A stretch of 64,000 bases of DNA, taken from the NCBI RefSeq assembly GCF_001612945.1, contig NZ_BDBK01000001.1, positions 62,001 to 126,000 of the forward strand, written 5' to 3'. The translations under genes were made by a program, and so were the position numbers. Source of the DNA: Nocardia inohanensis NBRC 100128 (GTDB taxonomy: Bacteria; Actinomycetota; Actinomycetes; Mycobacteriales; Mycobacteriaceae). Below, piece after piece: positions 6,505 through 14,708 of this stretch. The notes below the pieces were generated by a model. It was given only the letters and a program-made list of their open reading frames with translations, was not told the origin of the DNA and did not search any database. Position 1 is the first letter of the stretch; each line of letters starts with the position of its first letter.

Positions 6505-7550
6505 CCCTGCATGCCGAATTGCGCGTCGAGCGCGGCGATTTCCGCCTCGATATCGATGTCACCGCCGAGCCCGGGGAGGTAGTGGCCCTGCTCGGCCCCA
6601 ATGGCGCGGGCAAATCCACCGCCCTGCGCGCCCTGGCCGGATTGCTCCCGCTCACCGGCGGCCGCATCACCGTCGCCGACCGGGTCTGGGACGCGCCCCC
6701 GGCGGTCTTCGTCCCCGCCGAACGACGGCAGGCGGGGGTCGTATTCCAGGATTACCTACTGTTCCAACACCTTTCGGCCCTGGAGAACGTGGCTTTCGGT
6801 CTCCGCGCCCGTGGCATGCGCCGCGCTCCCGCCCGGGCCCGCGCGGCGACCTGGCTCGAGCGCGTCGGCCTCGCCGACCACATGAACCGCACCCCGCGCG
6901 CCCTCTCCGGCGGCCAAGCCCAACGCGTCGCCCTGGCCCGCGCCCTGGCCACCGAACCCCAGCTGCTGCTGCTCGACGAGCCCCTCGCCGCCCTCGACGC
7001 GAGCACCCGCCTTCAGGTCCGCGCCGATCTTGCCCACCATCTGAGCGATTACCCCGGCCACACCATCCTGGTCACCCACGATCCCCTGGACGCCATGGTC
7101 CTCGCCGACCGCCTGGTCATCCTCGAACAGGGCACTGTCGTGCAGCAGGGCGCCCCCGCCGAGATCGCCCGCCGCCCCCGCTCCGAATACGTCGCGAACC
7201 TGGTCGGCCTCAACCTCTTCCGAGGCGCAGCCGAAGGCACCACCGTCACCATCGACACCGGTGGCACCCTCACCGCCGCCGGCGCCTCCACCGGCCCGGT
7301 CTTCCTCGCCTTCCCGCCCACCGCCGTCAGCCTGCACCCCGAACAACCCTCCGGCAGCCCCCGCAACACCTGGCCTGTCACCGTCACCGGCCTGGAACAG
7401 CACGCCAACACCACCCGCGTCCGCCTCGACGGCGCACCCCCGGTCCTGGCCGACATCACCCCCGCGGCCGTGGCCGATCTCCGCCTGCATCCGGGCATGC
7501 GCCTGTGGGCCGCGGTGAAGGCCACCGAGATCCACAGCTATCCGGCCTGA
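6501..7550 (+). CDS. modC: Molybdate ABC transporter ATP-binding protein ModC
   Basis: 349 residues starting at a GTG inside the modB stop. The ATPase domain (~1-230) has Walker A GPNGAGKST, Q-loop (FQDYLLF), signature LSGGQAQRV, Walker B LLLLDEP and H-loop THDPLD. The C-terminal ~100 residues form a TOBE/Mop domain (ending RLHPGMRLWAAVKATEIH), which binds molybdate for feedback inhibition of uptake in this family. It energises ModB. It is last gene of the mod operon; no clear terminator follows. Confidence 0.93.
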   Translation: MTLHAELRVERGDFRLDIDVTAEPGEVVALLGPNGAGKSTALRALAGLLPLTGGRITVADRVWDAPPAVFVPAERRQAGVVFQDYLLFQHLSALENVAFGLRARGMRRAPARARAATWLERVGLADHMNRTPRALSGGQAQRVALARALATEPQLLLLDEPLAALDASTRLQVRADLAHHLSDYPGHTILVTHDPLDAMVLADRLVILEQGTVVQQGAPAEIARRPRSEYVANLVGLNLFRGAAEGTTVTIDTGGTLTAAGASTGPVFLAFPPTAVSLHPEQPSGSPRNTWPVTVTGLEQHANTTRVRLDGAPPVLADITPAAVADLRLHPGMRLWAAVKATEIHSYPA

Positions 7551-7579
7551 CCCCGGCGGAGACCGTCACCACAGGTGGT

Positions 7580-7598
7580 TATAGTTGCGCTATGCAAC
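7580..7598 (+). promoter_or_regulatory. Leaderless promoter with overlapping palindromic operator
   Basis: TATAGT (-10, 7580-7585) lies six bases before the MarR gene ATG, implying a leaderless transcript. A perfect inverted repeat GTTGC-GCTAT-GCAAC (7584-7598) spans the -10 and the start codon, the expected place for autorepression by the MarR protein. Confidence 0.65.
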
Positions 7599-8044
7599 AC
7601 CAACCCGGGCGGTCCGCCGAGATCGCCGCCGTGCACGACGAGCTGACGCAGATCGTGCGCGAGATCATCGCGGGGCGTCCCGCGGTCGAGGGCGTGCCGT
7701 CGTTCACCCAGCAGTCGACGCTGTCGTTCATCGATAGGCATCCCGGCTGCAAGGCCAACGCGATCGCGGAGGCGTTCGGGGTGCATCGCTCGACGGTGTC
7801 GCGGCAGCTGCGCGGCTGTGTGGAGGCGGGCTGGGTGGCGGCCGGGGAGGGCAGTTTGCACGGGGGTTATCCATTGACTTTGACCGCCGCGGGGCGTCGT
7901 GCCCTCGCCGCGGCGGCCGGACGTGATCTGATTCAGCTCGGCGAGCGCATGGCCGACTGGACGCCCCGGGAAATCGCCGAGTTCGCCGAGGCGCTGAAGC
8001 GATTCCGTCACCCCGATTCGACGACTGGAGATGACCATGCGTGA
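7592..8044 (+). CDS. MarR family transcriptional regulator
   Basis: 150-residue winged-helix regulator. The HTH lies at ~55-85 (ANAIAEAFGVHRSTVSRQLRG) and the wing follows (GYPLTLTAAGRRAL). The start is fixed by a -10 element six bases upstream and an operator-like palindrome across the ATG. Its 3' end overlaps the acyl-CoA ligase gene, so the regulator and enzyme form a two-gene autoregulated operon; an acyl-CoA or fatty acid ligand is plausible but inferred from context. Confidence 0.9.
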   Translation: MQHQPGRSAEIAAVHDELTQIVREIIAGRPAVEGVPSFTQQSTLSFIDRHPGCKANAIAEAFGVHRSTVSRQLRGCVEAGWVAAGEGSLHGGYPLTLTAAGRRALAAAAGRDLIQLGERMADWTPREIAEFAEALKRFRHPDSTTGDDHA

Positions 8045-9842
8045 GTACGCCGCGGCGGACACGTTCACCATCGACGCGGACGAGACCATCGTCCGATCGG
8101 TGTTCAGCCAGGCCGAGCAGACGCCGGAGCGGGTGCTGTTCTCGCGGCCGGTCGGCGACCGCTGGACCGATGTCACCGCCGAGCAGTTCGCGCGGCTGGT
8201 CTCCGACGTCGCGAAAGGGCTGATCGCCAACGGTGTGCAGCCGGGCGACCGGGTGGTGCTGCTGTCGGCGACCCGGTTCGAGTGGACGCTGCTCGACTTC
8301 GCGATCTGGGCCGCGGGCGCGGTGACCGTGCCCGTCTACGACTCGTCCTCCGCCGAGCAGGTGCGCTGGATCCTGGAGGATTCCGGGGCCGCGCTCGCGA
8401 TCGTGGAGAAGGTGCGGCAGAAGGAATTGCTCGCGGGCGCACCGGAATCGCTGCGGCGATCACTGGTCATCGATGACGACGCCGAAGGCATCCTGATCGC
8501 CGATGGCGCGAGCGTCGCCGACGAGCTGCTGCGCGAGCGCGTCGACGGCCTGCGCGCCGATAGCCTCGCCTCGCTGGTCTATACCTCCGGCACCACCGGC
8601 CGCCCCAAGGGCTGCATGCTCACCCACCGCAACTTCCTCTCCGAGGTGCGCGGCATCCTGACCGCCAGCATCGGCGAGGTCGCGCGGCCCGGACAGCGGA
8701 TGCTGACCTTCCTGCCGCTCGCGCACGTGCTGGCCCGCGCGGTGTCCCTCGCCGCGTTCGAAGGCGGTATGACGCAAGCGCATTGGGCCGACTTCAAGAC
8801 CATTACCGGGCAGTTCGCCCGCTTCGCGCCGCACACCATTCTCGGCGTGCCCCGGGTGTTCGAGAAGGTGCGCGACGGCGCCGACAAGAAGGCCCGCGAG
8901 GGCGGCAAGGTCAAGGGCGCGATCTTCCGATTCGCCGAGCGGACCGCCATCGAGTGGAGCGAAAACCTCGACCACACCGGTGGATTCGTGCGTAAGCCGG
9001 CGCCGCTGCTGCGGGCGCGGTACGCGCTCTGTGATCGCCTGGTGTACACGCCGTTGCGGGCCGCGCTGGGCGGGCACTGCGAGTTCGCCATCTCCGGCGG
9101 CGGCGCGCTGGCGCCCCGGCTGGGCCACTTCTTCCGCGGCCTCGGCGTCCCGATCTACGAGGGCTACGGCCTGACCGAATCCACCGCCGCGCACTGCGTC
9201 AACGTGCCCGGCGCGATCAAGATCGGTTCGGTCGGAAAACCGCTGGGCGGCAACGCGGTCCGGATCGCCGCGGATGGTGAGATCGAACTCGCCGGCGGCG
9301 TGGTCTTCGCCGGCTACTGGCACAACGACGACGCCACCGCCGCCGCCGTGACCGACGGCTGGTTGCGCACCGGCGATATCGGCGAGCTCGACGCCGACGG
9401 CTTCCTGTCCATCACCGGCCGTAAGAAGGACCTGCTGGTCACCGCCGGCGGCAAGAACGTCTCACCCGGCCCGATGGAGGACCGGATCCGCTCGCATACC
9501 CTGATCTCGCAGGCCGTGGTGCTCGGCGACGGCCGTCCGTTCATCACCGCGCTGATCACCATCGACCCGGAGGTGTTCGAGTCGTGGAAGGCCGAGCACG
9601 GCAGCCCGGCGAGCGCGACCATCGCCGACCTGCGCGAGGACCCCGCTCTCCTGGCCGATGTGCAGCAGGCGATCGACGACGCCAACAGCGCTGTCTCCCA
9701 TGCCGAGTCGATCAAGAAGTTCGTCGTCCTCGACCGCGACCTGACCGAGGAATCCGGGGAACTCACCGCCACGTTGAAGGTCAAGCGGCATGTGGTTTCG
9801 GAGCGGTTCGCCGACGAGATCGAGGGCATGTACCGGCACTGA
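8037..9842 (+). CDS. Long-chain fatty acid-CoA ligase (FadD15-like)
   Basis: 601-residue AMP-forming acyl-CoA synthetase. It has the ATP/AMP loop LVYTSGTTGRPKG (~180-195), EGYGLTEST, GWLRTGDIGE and the C-terminal ITGRKKDLLVTAGGKNVSP with a catalytic Lys near the end (ATLKVKR). The overall sequence strongly resembles mycobacterial FadD15, which makes acyl-CoA for beta-oxidation or lipid synthesis. ATG at 8037 (MREYAA) matches that family better than the ATG two codons upstream. It overlaps the MarR gene by eight bases and is presumably controlled by it. Cytosolic, possibly membrane-associated. Confidence 0.9.
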   Translation: MREYAAADTFTIDADETIVRSVFSQAEQTPERVLFSRPVGDRWTDVTAEQFARLVSDVAKGLIANGVQPGDRVVLLSATRFEWTLLDFAIWAAGAVTVPVYDSSSAEQVRWILEDSGAALAIVEKVRQKELLAGAPESLRRSLVIDDDAEGILIADGASVADELLRERVDGLRADSLASLVYTSGTTGRPKGCMLTHRNFLSEVRGILTASIGEVARPGQRMLTFLPLAHVLARAVSLAAFEGGMTQAHWADFKTITGQFARFAPHTILGVPRVFEKVRDGADKKAREGGKVKGAIFRFAERTAIEWSENLDHTGGFVRKPAPLLRARYALCDRLVYTPLRAALGGHCEFAISGGGALAPRLGHFFRGLGVPIYEGYGLTESTAAHCVNVPGAIKIGSVGKPLGGNAVRIAADGEIELAGGVVFAGYWHNDDATAAAVTDGWLRTGDIGELDADGFLSITGRKKDLLVTAGGKNVSPGPMEDRIRSHTLISQAVVLGDGRPFITALITIDPEVFESWKAEHGSPASATIADLREDPALLADVQQAIDDANSAVSHAESIKKFVVLDRDLTEESGELTATLKVKRHVVSERFADEIEGMYRH

Positions 9843-9920
9843 GCCCCGGATCCGGCTGCGAAACACGATTATTGGGCCGGTGATCACCTGCGGGTCATCT
9901 GCCGGTGACACCGTGGTGGC

Positions 9921-10406
9921 GTGCGGATCGAGACAGCGACCATCCCGGCCGGCGCCTCGCGCCCGGTGCGGTGGTTTCACCGTTTCTGTGCGCGGTTGAC
10001 CGCACTGCTGCCGTTCGGCCTGTCCGCGGTGGTGGCGCCGACTTTCGTGGGTTATCTGCTGTTGAGCGCGTGCACGTTCAGTCTGGATCTGATCGTGCTC
10101 ACCGTGCTGCACGGCGGGCTGGGGTTGCCGGTGCCGGTCGCGGTGACGGTGGCGTACGTCGGTGCGTTCGCCACCAGCTTCCTGCTGAACCGGACCTTGA
10201 ACTTCGTCTCGCACGCGGCGGTCGGACCGCAGCTGGTGGTGTATGTGCTGGTCGTGGTGGTGAATTACATCGTCTTCATCCTGGGCGTGACCAGCGGTCT
10301 GGCGGCGCTGGGCGTCGACTATCGCCTCGCCCGGGTTGCCGCCGGGCTCGGCGAGGGTCTCTATCTCTACGCGTCGATGCGCTGGCTGGTCTTTCGCCGG
10401 GCGTGA
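9921..10406 (+). CDS. GtrA family membrane protein
   Basis: 161 residues with four hydrophobic helices and GtrA hallmarks: FVGYLLLSACTFSLDLIVL in helix 1, a helix-2 end followed by SFLLNRTLNFVS, and terminal MRWLVFRR. GtrA-type proteins are thought to help move lipid-linked sugars across the membrane or to act in cell-wall polysaccharide modification. The start is GTG. Its last 40 bp overlap the end of the convergent TetR gene. No glycosyltransferase is adjacent, so its partner is not evident. Confidence 0.88.
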   Translation: MRIETATIPAGASRPVRWFHRFCARLTALLPFGLSAVVAPTFVGYLLLSACTFSLDLIVLTVLHGGLGLPVPVAVTVAYVGAFATSFLLNRTLNFVSHAAVGPQLVVYVLVVVVNYIVFILGVTSGLAALGVDYRLARVAAGLGEGLYLYASMRWLVFRRA

Positions 10407-10996
10407 TCGGCGAGCGCGGGGGCGACCCAGGTGGTGAGGTAGGCGCGCAACTCCGGCCCGCGTCGCGGAGGACGGCCGGGGTCGATGACGAAGGACTGCA
10501 CGATGCGCAGCATGTGCTCGACGAGCTGATCCAGATCGGCTTCGAAGATCCCGGCGGCGGCCCAGTCCACCGAGAAGCGTTGCAGTAGCGAGCGGCCGAA
10601 AGCCAGTGCGGTATCGGAGGTTACGCCCGCGCTGAACGCGCTGGCCCGGCCCGGTGCGAGCAATAGGCCGAGGTACTTCTCCTCGGGGAGCCGCTCGAGG
10701 GTGAACGCGATGCCCTCCACGACGGCGGTCGCCGGGTCGTGGATCGGGTTCAGGTGTGCGGCGAGCACATCGAGGAAGTGTGTGGTCTGCGCGATGGCGG
10801 TCGCGGTCAGCAGTGCGTCGGTATTGGGGAAGTAGCGGTACACGGTCTGCCGCGTGACGCCGAGGTCCCGGGCGATCTGCGCGATGCTGAAATCGCTGCC
10901 GGACAGGTCGATTGCCTGCCGCGCGGCGGTCAGGATGCGGTCGACGGCCTCCGCGTCGTCCGCGGGTGTGGTCCCGGACCACCCGTGCGTGCGCAC
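10367..10996 (-). CDS. TetR family transcriptional regulator
   Basis: 209 residues. The N-terminal HTH is clear (FSIAQIARDLGVTRQTVYRYFPNTDALL, ~37-65); the remainder is the helical ligand-binding domain. GTG at 10996 is chosen because GGAAGGAG sits seven bases upstream. It is divergent from the deazaflavin-dependent nitroreductase gene, with a perfect 10-bp inverted repeat in between, so it probably represses that enzyme and itself. The 3' end overlaps the gtrA-like gene on the other strand. Confidence 0.9.
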   Translation of the reverse strand: MRTHGWSGTTPADDAEAVDRILTAARQAIDLSGSDFSIAQIARDLGVTRQTVYRYFPNTDALLTATAIAQTTHFLDVLAAHLNPIHDPATAVVEGIAFTLERLPEEKYLGLLLAPGRASAFSAGVTSDTALAFGRSLLQRFSVDWAAAGIFEADLDQLVEHMLRIVQSFVIDPGRPPRRGPELRAYLTTWVAPALADHARRKTSQRIDA

Positions 10997-11050
10997 CGAA
11001 CAGCTCCTTCCCGCGCGTGGTATTCCGGCCGAGGTTACCGCGTGACCCTT

Positions 11051-11080
11051 GACCATACATATGGATGGAGATGTATGGTC
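11051..11080. promoter_or_regulatory. TetR operator palindrome
   Basis: Perfect inverted repeat GACCATACAT / ATGTATGGTC with a 10-base spacer, ending six bases before the nitroreductase ATG. Likely bound by the divergent TetR regulator. Confidence 0.7.
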
Positions 11081-11086
11081 TGGCGC

Positions 11087-11581
11087 ATGACGACCGTACC
11101 GCCCCGCCCCAAGCAGCTCGACTCGCCGATGCTGCCCAAGATCTTCAAATACGTTGGCAAGGCCCAGGTTTGGGTCTACCGGCGCACCGGCGGCCGGATC
11201 GGCGGCAAGTGGCGCATCGGCGCGGGATTCCGCAAGCCGGTGCCGACGCTGCTGCTCGAGCATCGTGGCCGGAAATCGGGTGCGGTCTACACCACGCCCT
11301 TGCTCTACCTCGCCGACGGCGCCGACACGGTGATCGTGGCCTCGCAGGGCGGCCTGCCCAAAGACCCGCAGTGGTACCGCAATCTGCGCGCCGACCCGGA
11401 GGCCCACATCCAGATCGGCCGCAATCGCATTGCCGTGCGGGCGATCACGGCCGATCCCGCGCAGCGCGCCCGGCTCTGGCCGCTGCTCGTCGATCTCTAC
11501 GCCGACTTCGACACCTACCAGGCCTGGACCGAGCGCGAGATCCCGGTGGTGATCCTGCGGCCCACCGCAGCTCAGAGCTGA
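11087..11581 (+). CDS. Deazaflavin (F420)-dependent nitroreductase family protein
   Basis: 164 residues of the Ddn/DUF385 split-beta-barrel family. Diagnostic strings are LLLEHRGRKSGAVYTTPLLYL (cofactor-binding strand-turn), VASQGGLPKDPQWYRNLRA and the C-terminal YQAWTEREIPVVILRP. Such enzymes use reduced F420 to act on quinones, nitro compounds or polyenes; the physiological substrate is not deducible. The gene is divergent from a TetR regulator with a shared operator, suggesting induction by a xenobiotic or quinone-like ligand. ATG at 11087 keeps the operator outside the coding region. Confidence 0.88.
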   Translation: MTTVPPRPKQLDSPMLPKIFKYVGKAQVWVYRRTGGRIGGKWRIGAGFRKPVPTLLLEHRGRKSGAVYTTPLLYLADGADTVIVASQGGLPKDPQWYRNLRADPEAHIQIGRNRIAVRAITADPAQRARLWPLLVDLYADFDTYQAWTEREIPVVILRPTAAQS

Positions 11582-11600
11582 TTTCGGGGGCGAGGATCGG

Positions 11601-11625
11601 ATGACGTAGTCGGCGACTACGTCAT
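11601..11625. promoter_or_regulatory. 25-bp palindrome upstream of hydrolase operon
   Basis: Perfect inverted repeat ATGACGTAGTC / GACTACGTCAT with a 3-base spacer, 86 bp before the hydrolase start and just upstream of a TTGACA hexamer (11638-11643). The TGACGTA/TACGTCA half-sites recur at 17533-17585 near two other hydrolase genes. Confidence 0.6.
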
Positions 11626-11711
11626 GGTCGGCGTCAGTTGACAGATGTGGCGGCGGGCCCGTGCGGACGAAGGTGAGAACCGCACAACCGCTTCCTCGAA
11701 AGGACAACGAC

Positions 11712-12566
11712 ATGGCCGACATTCGACGCCCCCGCATCCGCCGCACCGGCCGGGCGATCGCGGCGATCACGGCCGCGGTGGCCGCCGGCAGCCTCGCGGT
11801 GGCCTGCACCGCGAGCAAGACCACCAACGCCGGGCCGATCGAGGACGCGCCGCGGCCGACCATCGTGCTCGTGCACGGGGCCTTCGCCGACGGATCGAGC
11901 TGGAACGATGTCATCGAAAAGCTGCGCAAGGACAAGTATCCCGTGGTGGCGGCGGCGAATCCGCTGCGCGGACCGGCCTCCGACGCGACCGCGCTGAAGA
12001 GCCTGATCAGCCACATCAACGGCCCGGTCGTCCTGGTCGGGCACTCCTACGGCGGATCGGTGATCAGCAATGCCGCGGCCGGGAGCGATCAGGTGAAGGC
12101 CCTGGTCTACGTCGCGGCGTTCCTGCCCGCGGTCGGCGAGACCGCGCTCGAACTCACCGGAAAATACCCCGGCTCCACGCTGCCCGCCGCCCTGGACCCG
12201 GTCCCGTTCACCAACCCGGACGGCAGCGCGGGCACCGATCTCTATATTCAGCAGGCCAAGTTCCGCGACCAGTTCGCCGCCGACGTGCCCGAGGCTCAGG
12301 CCGCCCTGGCTGCCGCCGCCCAGCGCCCGATTCTGCAAGCCGCCCTGGAGGAGAAGGCCACCGTCGCCGCGTGGACCGACAAGCCCAGCTGGGATGTGGT
12401 CACCACCAAGGACCTCAATATCCCGGTCGCCGCCCAGCGCTTCATGGCCGAGCGGGCGCACGCGCAGGTCACCGAGGTCGATGCCTCGCATTCGGTGGCG
12501 GTCTCGCATCCCGATCTGGTGGCCGGTGTGATCGAGCAGGCCGCCCGCTCCACCGCCGCCCACTGA
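11712..12566 (+). CDS. Secreted alpha/beta hydrolase lipoprotein
   Basis: 284 residues with a twin-arginine-like basic start, a hydrophobic segment and a lipobox-like AVAC (~33-36). The hydrolase core follows: HGAFADGSSW near the oxyanion hole, nucleophile elbow GHSYGG, and a C-terminal acid-His region (DASHSVAVSHP). This is the small esterase/haloperoxidase-like branch of the fold. It heads an operon with a VOC protein (34-bp gap) and a flavoprotein disulfide reductase. The substrate is not known. Confidence 0.82.
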   Translation: MADIRRPRIRRTGRAIAAITAAVAAGSLAVACTASKTTNAGPIEDAPRPTIVLVHGAFADGSSWNDVIEKLRKDKYPVVAAANPLRGPASDATALKSLISHINGPVVLVGHSYGGSVISNAAAGSDQVKALVYVAAFLPAVGETALELTGKYPGSTLPAALDPVPFTNPDGSAGTDLYIQQAKFRDQFAADVPEAQAALAAAAQRPILQAALEEKATVAAWTDKPSWDVVTTKDLNIPVAAQRFMAERAHAQVTEVDASHSVAVSHPDLVAGVIEQAARSTAAH

Positions 12567-12600
12567 CGGTTTCGCGAAAGTCGCTGAAGGAGAACACATC

Positions 12601-13047
12601 ATGGATCTGAAACTGGAAGTCATCGTGCTGCCCGTCGCGGATGTGGACCGCGCCAAGGCGTTCTACGTCGATCGGCTCGGTTTCCGGCTGGACGCCGATT
12701 TCCCCGTGGACGAGGGTTATCGCGTCGTGCAGGTGACCCCGCCCGGGTCGGAATGCTCGATCATCTTCGGCACCGGCGTCACCGCCGCCGCACCCGGCAC
12801 CCTGGACGGCCTGCACCTGATCGTCACCGATATCGAGCAGACGGTCGCCGAGCTCACCGCGCGCGGCCTCACCGTCGACGGCCCGTTCCGTGACGAGACC
12901 GGCGTCTTCCATCACGCCGGTGCGAAAAGCCGTGTCCCCGGGGCGGATCCGCAGCGCCGCAGCTACGGCTCGTTCGCCGCGTTCACCGATCCGGACGGCA
13001 ACGGCTGGTTCCTCCAGGAAATCACCCAGCGCGCGCCCGGCCGCTGA
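12601..13047 (+). CDS. VOC family (glyoxalase/dioxygenase-fold) protein
   Basis: 148 residues forming two beta-alpha-beta-beta-beta units of the vicinal-oxygen-chelate fold: DVDRAKAFYVDRLGF in the first half and AFTDPDGNGWFLQE in the second. VOC proteins include glyoxalases, dioxygenases and drug-binding proteins; metal ligands cannot be assigned with certainty. The start has an excellent AAGGAGA site. It sits between the hydrolase and the flavoprotein in one operon. Confidence 0.85.
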   Translation: MDLKLEVIVLPVADVDRAKAFYVDRLGFRLDADFPVDEGYRVVQVTPPGSECSIIFGTGVTAAAPGTLDGLHLIVTDIEQTVAELTARGLTVDGPFRDETGVFHHAGAKSRVPGADPQRRSYGSFAAFTDPDGNGWFLQEITQRAPGR

Positions 13048-13066
13048 GCTGCGAGAAGGTGAAGGC

Positions 13067-14551
13067 ATGTCCGACAAAGAAATGCGTACCTACGACGTCG
13101 TGGTGATCGGCGCCGGGCCGGTCGGTGAGAATGTCGCCGACCGCACCCGGGCCGCCGGGCTCAGCACCGTGATCGTCGAATCGGAGCTGGTGGGCGGCGA
13201 ATGCTCGTACTGGGCTTGCGAACCCAGCAAGGCACTGCTGCGACCGGCGCTGCTCTATCGCGAAGCGGCTCGGTTCCCGGGCGTGGCGAGCGCGGTCACC
13301 GGCCCGCTCGACGCGGGCGCGGTGTTGAAACATCGCGACCGGATGGTGGCCGAGTGGAACGACCAGGATCAGGTGGCTTGGCTCGATTCCGTTGACGTCG
13401 AACTCATCCGGGGCCACAGCCGGCTCGATGGGCCGCGGCGGGTGACGGTGCATACCCCCGGCGGCGAGACCATCCGGCTCGCCGCCCGGCACGCGGTGGC
13501 GGTCTGCACCGGTACCACCGCCGCACTGCCGCCGCTGCCCGGCCTGGATGCGGTGCGGCCGTGGACGAGTCGCGAGGCCACCAGCGCCCGCGAAGTGCCG
13601 GGCCGGCTGGCCGTGCTGGGGGCGGGTGTGGTCGCCACCGAAATGGCCGCCGCCTGGCAGGCTTTGGGTGCGCGGGTGACGCTCATCGCCCGCGAACCGC
13701 GATTGCTGGGCCGGGTGGAGGACTTCGCCGCCGACCTGGTCGCGCAGCGGCTCCGGGAAGCCGGGGTGGAGTTGCGTTTCGAGACCACCATCACCGCGGC
13801 CGAACGCGCCGGTGGACCCGATGACGGCATCCACCTCACCCTCGCCGACGGCACCCGGCTGGTCGCCGATGAACTCCTGCTCGCCACCGGCCGTGCGCCG
13901 CGCACCGCGGACATCGGCCTGGAGACGATCGGCCTGACGCCGGGGGAGTGGCTCGGTACCGACGACACCTTCACTGTGACCGCCGTCGCGGGCGACTGGT
14001 TGTACGCGGTCGGGGACGTGAATCACCGTGCGCTGCTCACCCATCAGGGCAAGTATCAGGCCCGCATCGCCGGATCGGTGATCGCCGACCGGGCGCGCGG
14101 GATGGTCCTCGACACCGGCCGCTGGGGCCGCCACGCCGGGACCGCCGATACCGAGGCGGTGCCGCAGGTGGTGTTCGCCGATCCGGAGATCGCGGCCGTG
14201 GGCCTCACCACCGAGGATGCCGCGCGGGCCGGAATCGAGGTGGACGTGGTCGATTACGAGATCGGCCGGGTCGCCGGTGCGATCCAATACGACCCCGCCT
14301 ATCGGGGCCGCGCCCGCGTACTGATCGATCCGCGGCGCCGGGTGATCGTCGGCGCCACCTTCGCCGGACCGGGCGTGGCGGAACTGCTGCACTCGGCCAC
14401 CATCGCCATCACCGGCGAGGTGCCGATCGAACGGCTCTGGCATGCGGTCCCGGCGTTCCCGACCATCAGCGAAGTGTGGCTGCGGCTGCTGGAAACCTAT
14501 CGCGACCGACAGCACCGGACCGGCGACGCGGTGCCGCGGGCCGGTCGGTAG
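13067..14551 (+). CDS. FAD-dependent pyridine nucleotide-disulfide oxidoreductase
   Basis: 494 residues. FAD-binding Rossmann motif VVIGAGPVGENVAD near the N-terminus; the redox-active disulfide is in the usual place as CSYWAC (CxxxxC), where classical members read CLNVGC; a second Rossmann motif VLGAGVVATEMA binds NAD(P)H; the FAD motif YAVGDVNH follows; the dimerisation domain carries the HA-P-FPTISE stretch with the catalytic His. It belongs to the lipoamide dehydrogenase/mercuric reductase superfamily, but no lipoyl-dependent partners are nearby, so a disulfide or quinone reductase role is more likely. Third gene of the hydrolase-VOC operon. Confidence 0.88.
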   Translation: MSDKEMRTYDVVVIGAGPVGENVADRTRAAGLSTVIVESELVGGECSYWACEPSKALLRPALLYREAARFPGVASAVTGPLDAGAVLKHRDRMVAEWNDQDQVAWLDSVDVELIRGHSRLDGPRRVTVHTPGGETIRLAARHAVAVCTGTTAALPPLPGLDAVRPWTSREATSAREVPGRLAVLGAGVVATEMAAAWQALGARVTLIAREPRLLGRVEDFAADLVAQRLREAGVELRFETTITAAERAGGPDDGIHLTLADGTRLVADELLLATGRAPRTADIGLETIGLTPGEWLGTDDTFTVTAVAGDWLYAVGDVNHRALLTHQGKYQARIAGSVIADRARGMVLDTGRWGRHAGTADTEAVPQVVFADPEIAAVGLTTEDAARAGIEVDVVDYEIGRVAGAIQYDPAYRGRARVLIDPRRRVIVGATFAGPGVAELLHSATIAITGEVPIERLWHAVPAFPTISEVWLRLLETYRDRQHRTGDAVPRAGR

Positions 14552-14560
14552 GCTGGAGGG

Positions 14561-14590
14561 GTGATCATGGAGGAAGTCGACAGACTGTAG
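14561..14590 (+). promoter_or_regulatory. Short uORF in ABC-F gene leader
   Basis: GTG-initiated nine-codon reading frame (VIMEEVDRL) directly after GGAGGG, followed by GC-rich potential hairpins (GCCGCC/GGCGGC just after the uORF stop, GCTCG/CGAGC near 14680). It lies in a 157-bp gap before the ABC-F gene and could mediate ribosome-dependent attenuation. Confidence 0.4.
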
Positions 14591-14708
14591 CCGCCCGGTC
14601 GAAGGCGGCGTATCGATCGCACTCGCTCATCCATGCCTTCGTCCGGCTCCGCGACTTCCGAATTCACTTGTGCCCGCTCGTGCGCGAGCAGGAAAGAGTC
14701 GACGAACC

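Noticed and set aside
10739..11086. N-terminal extension of the nitroreductase from an upstream start
   Set aside because: It would run through the divergent TetR gene and the operator; the ATG at 11087 gives the normal family length.
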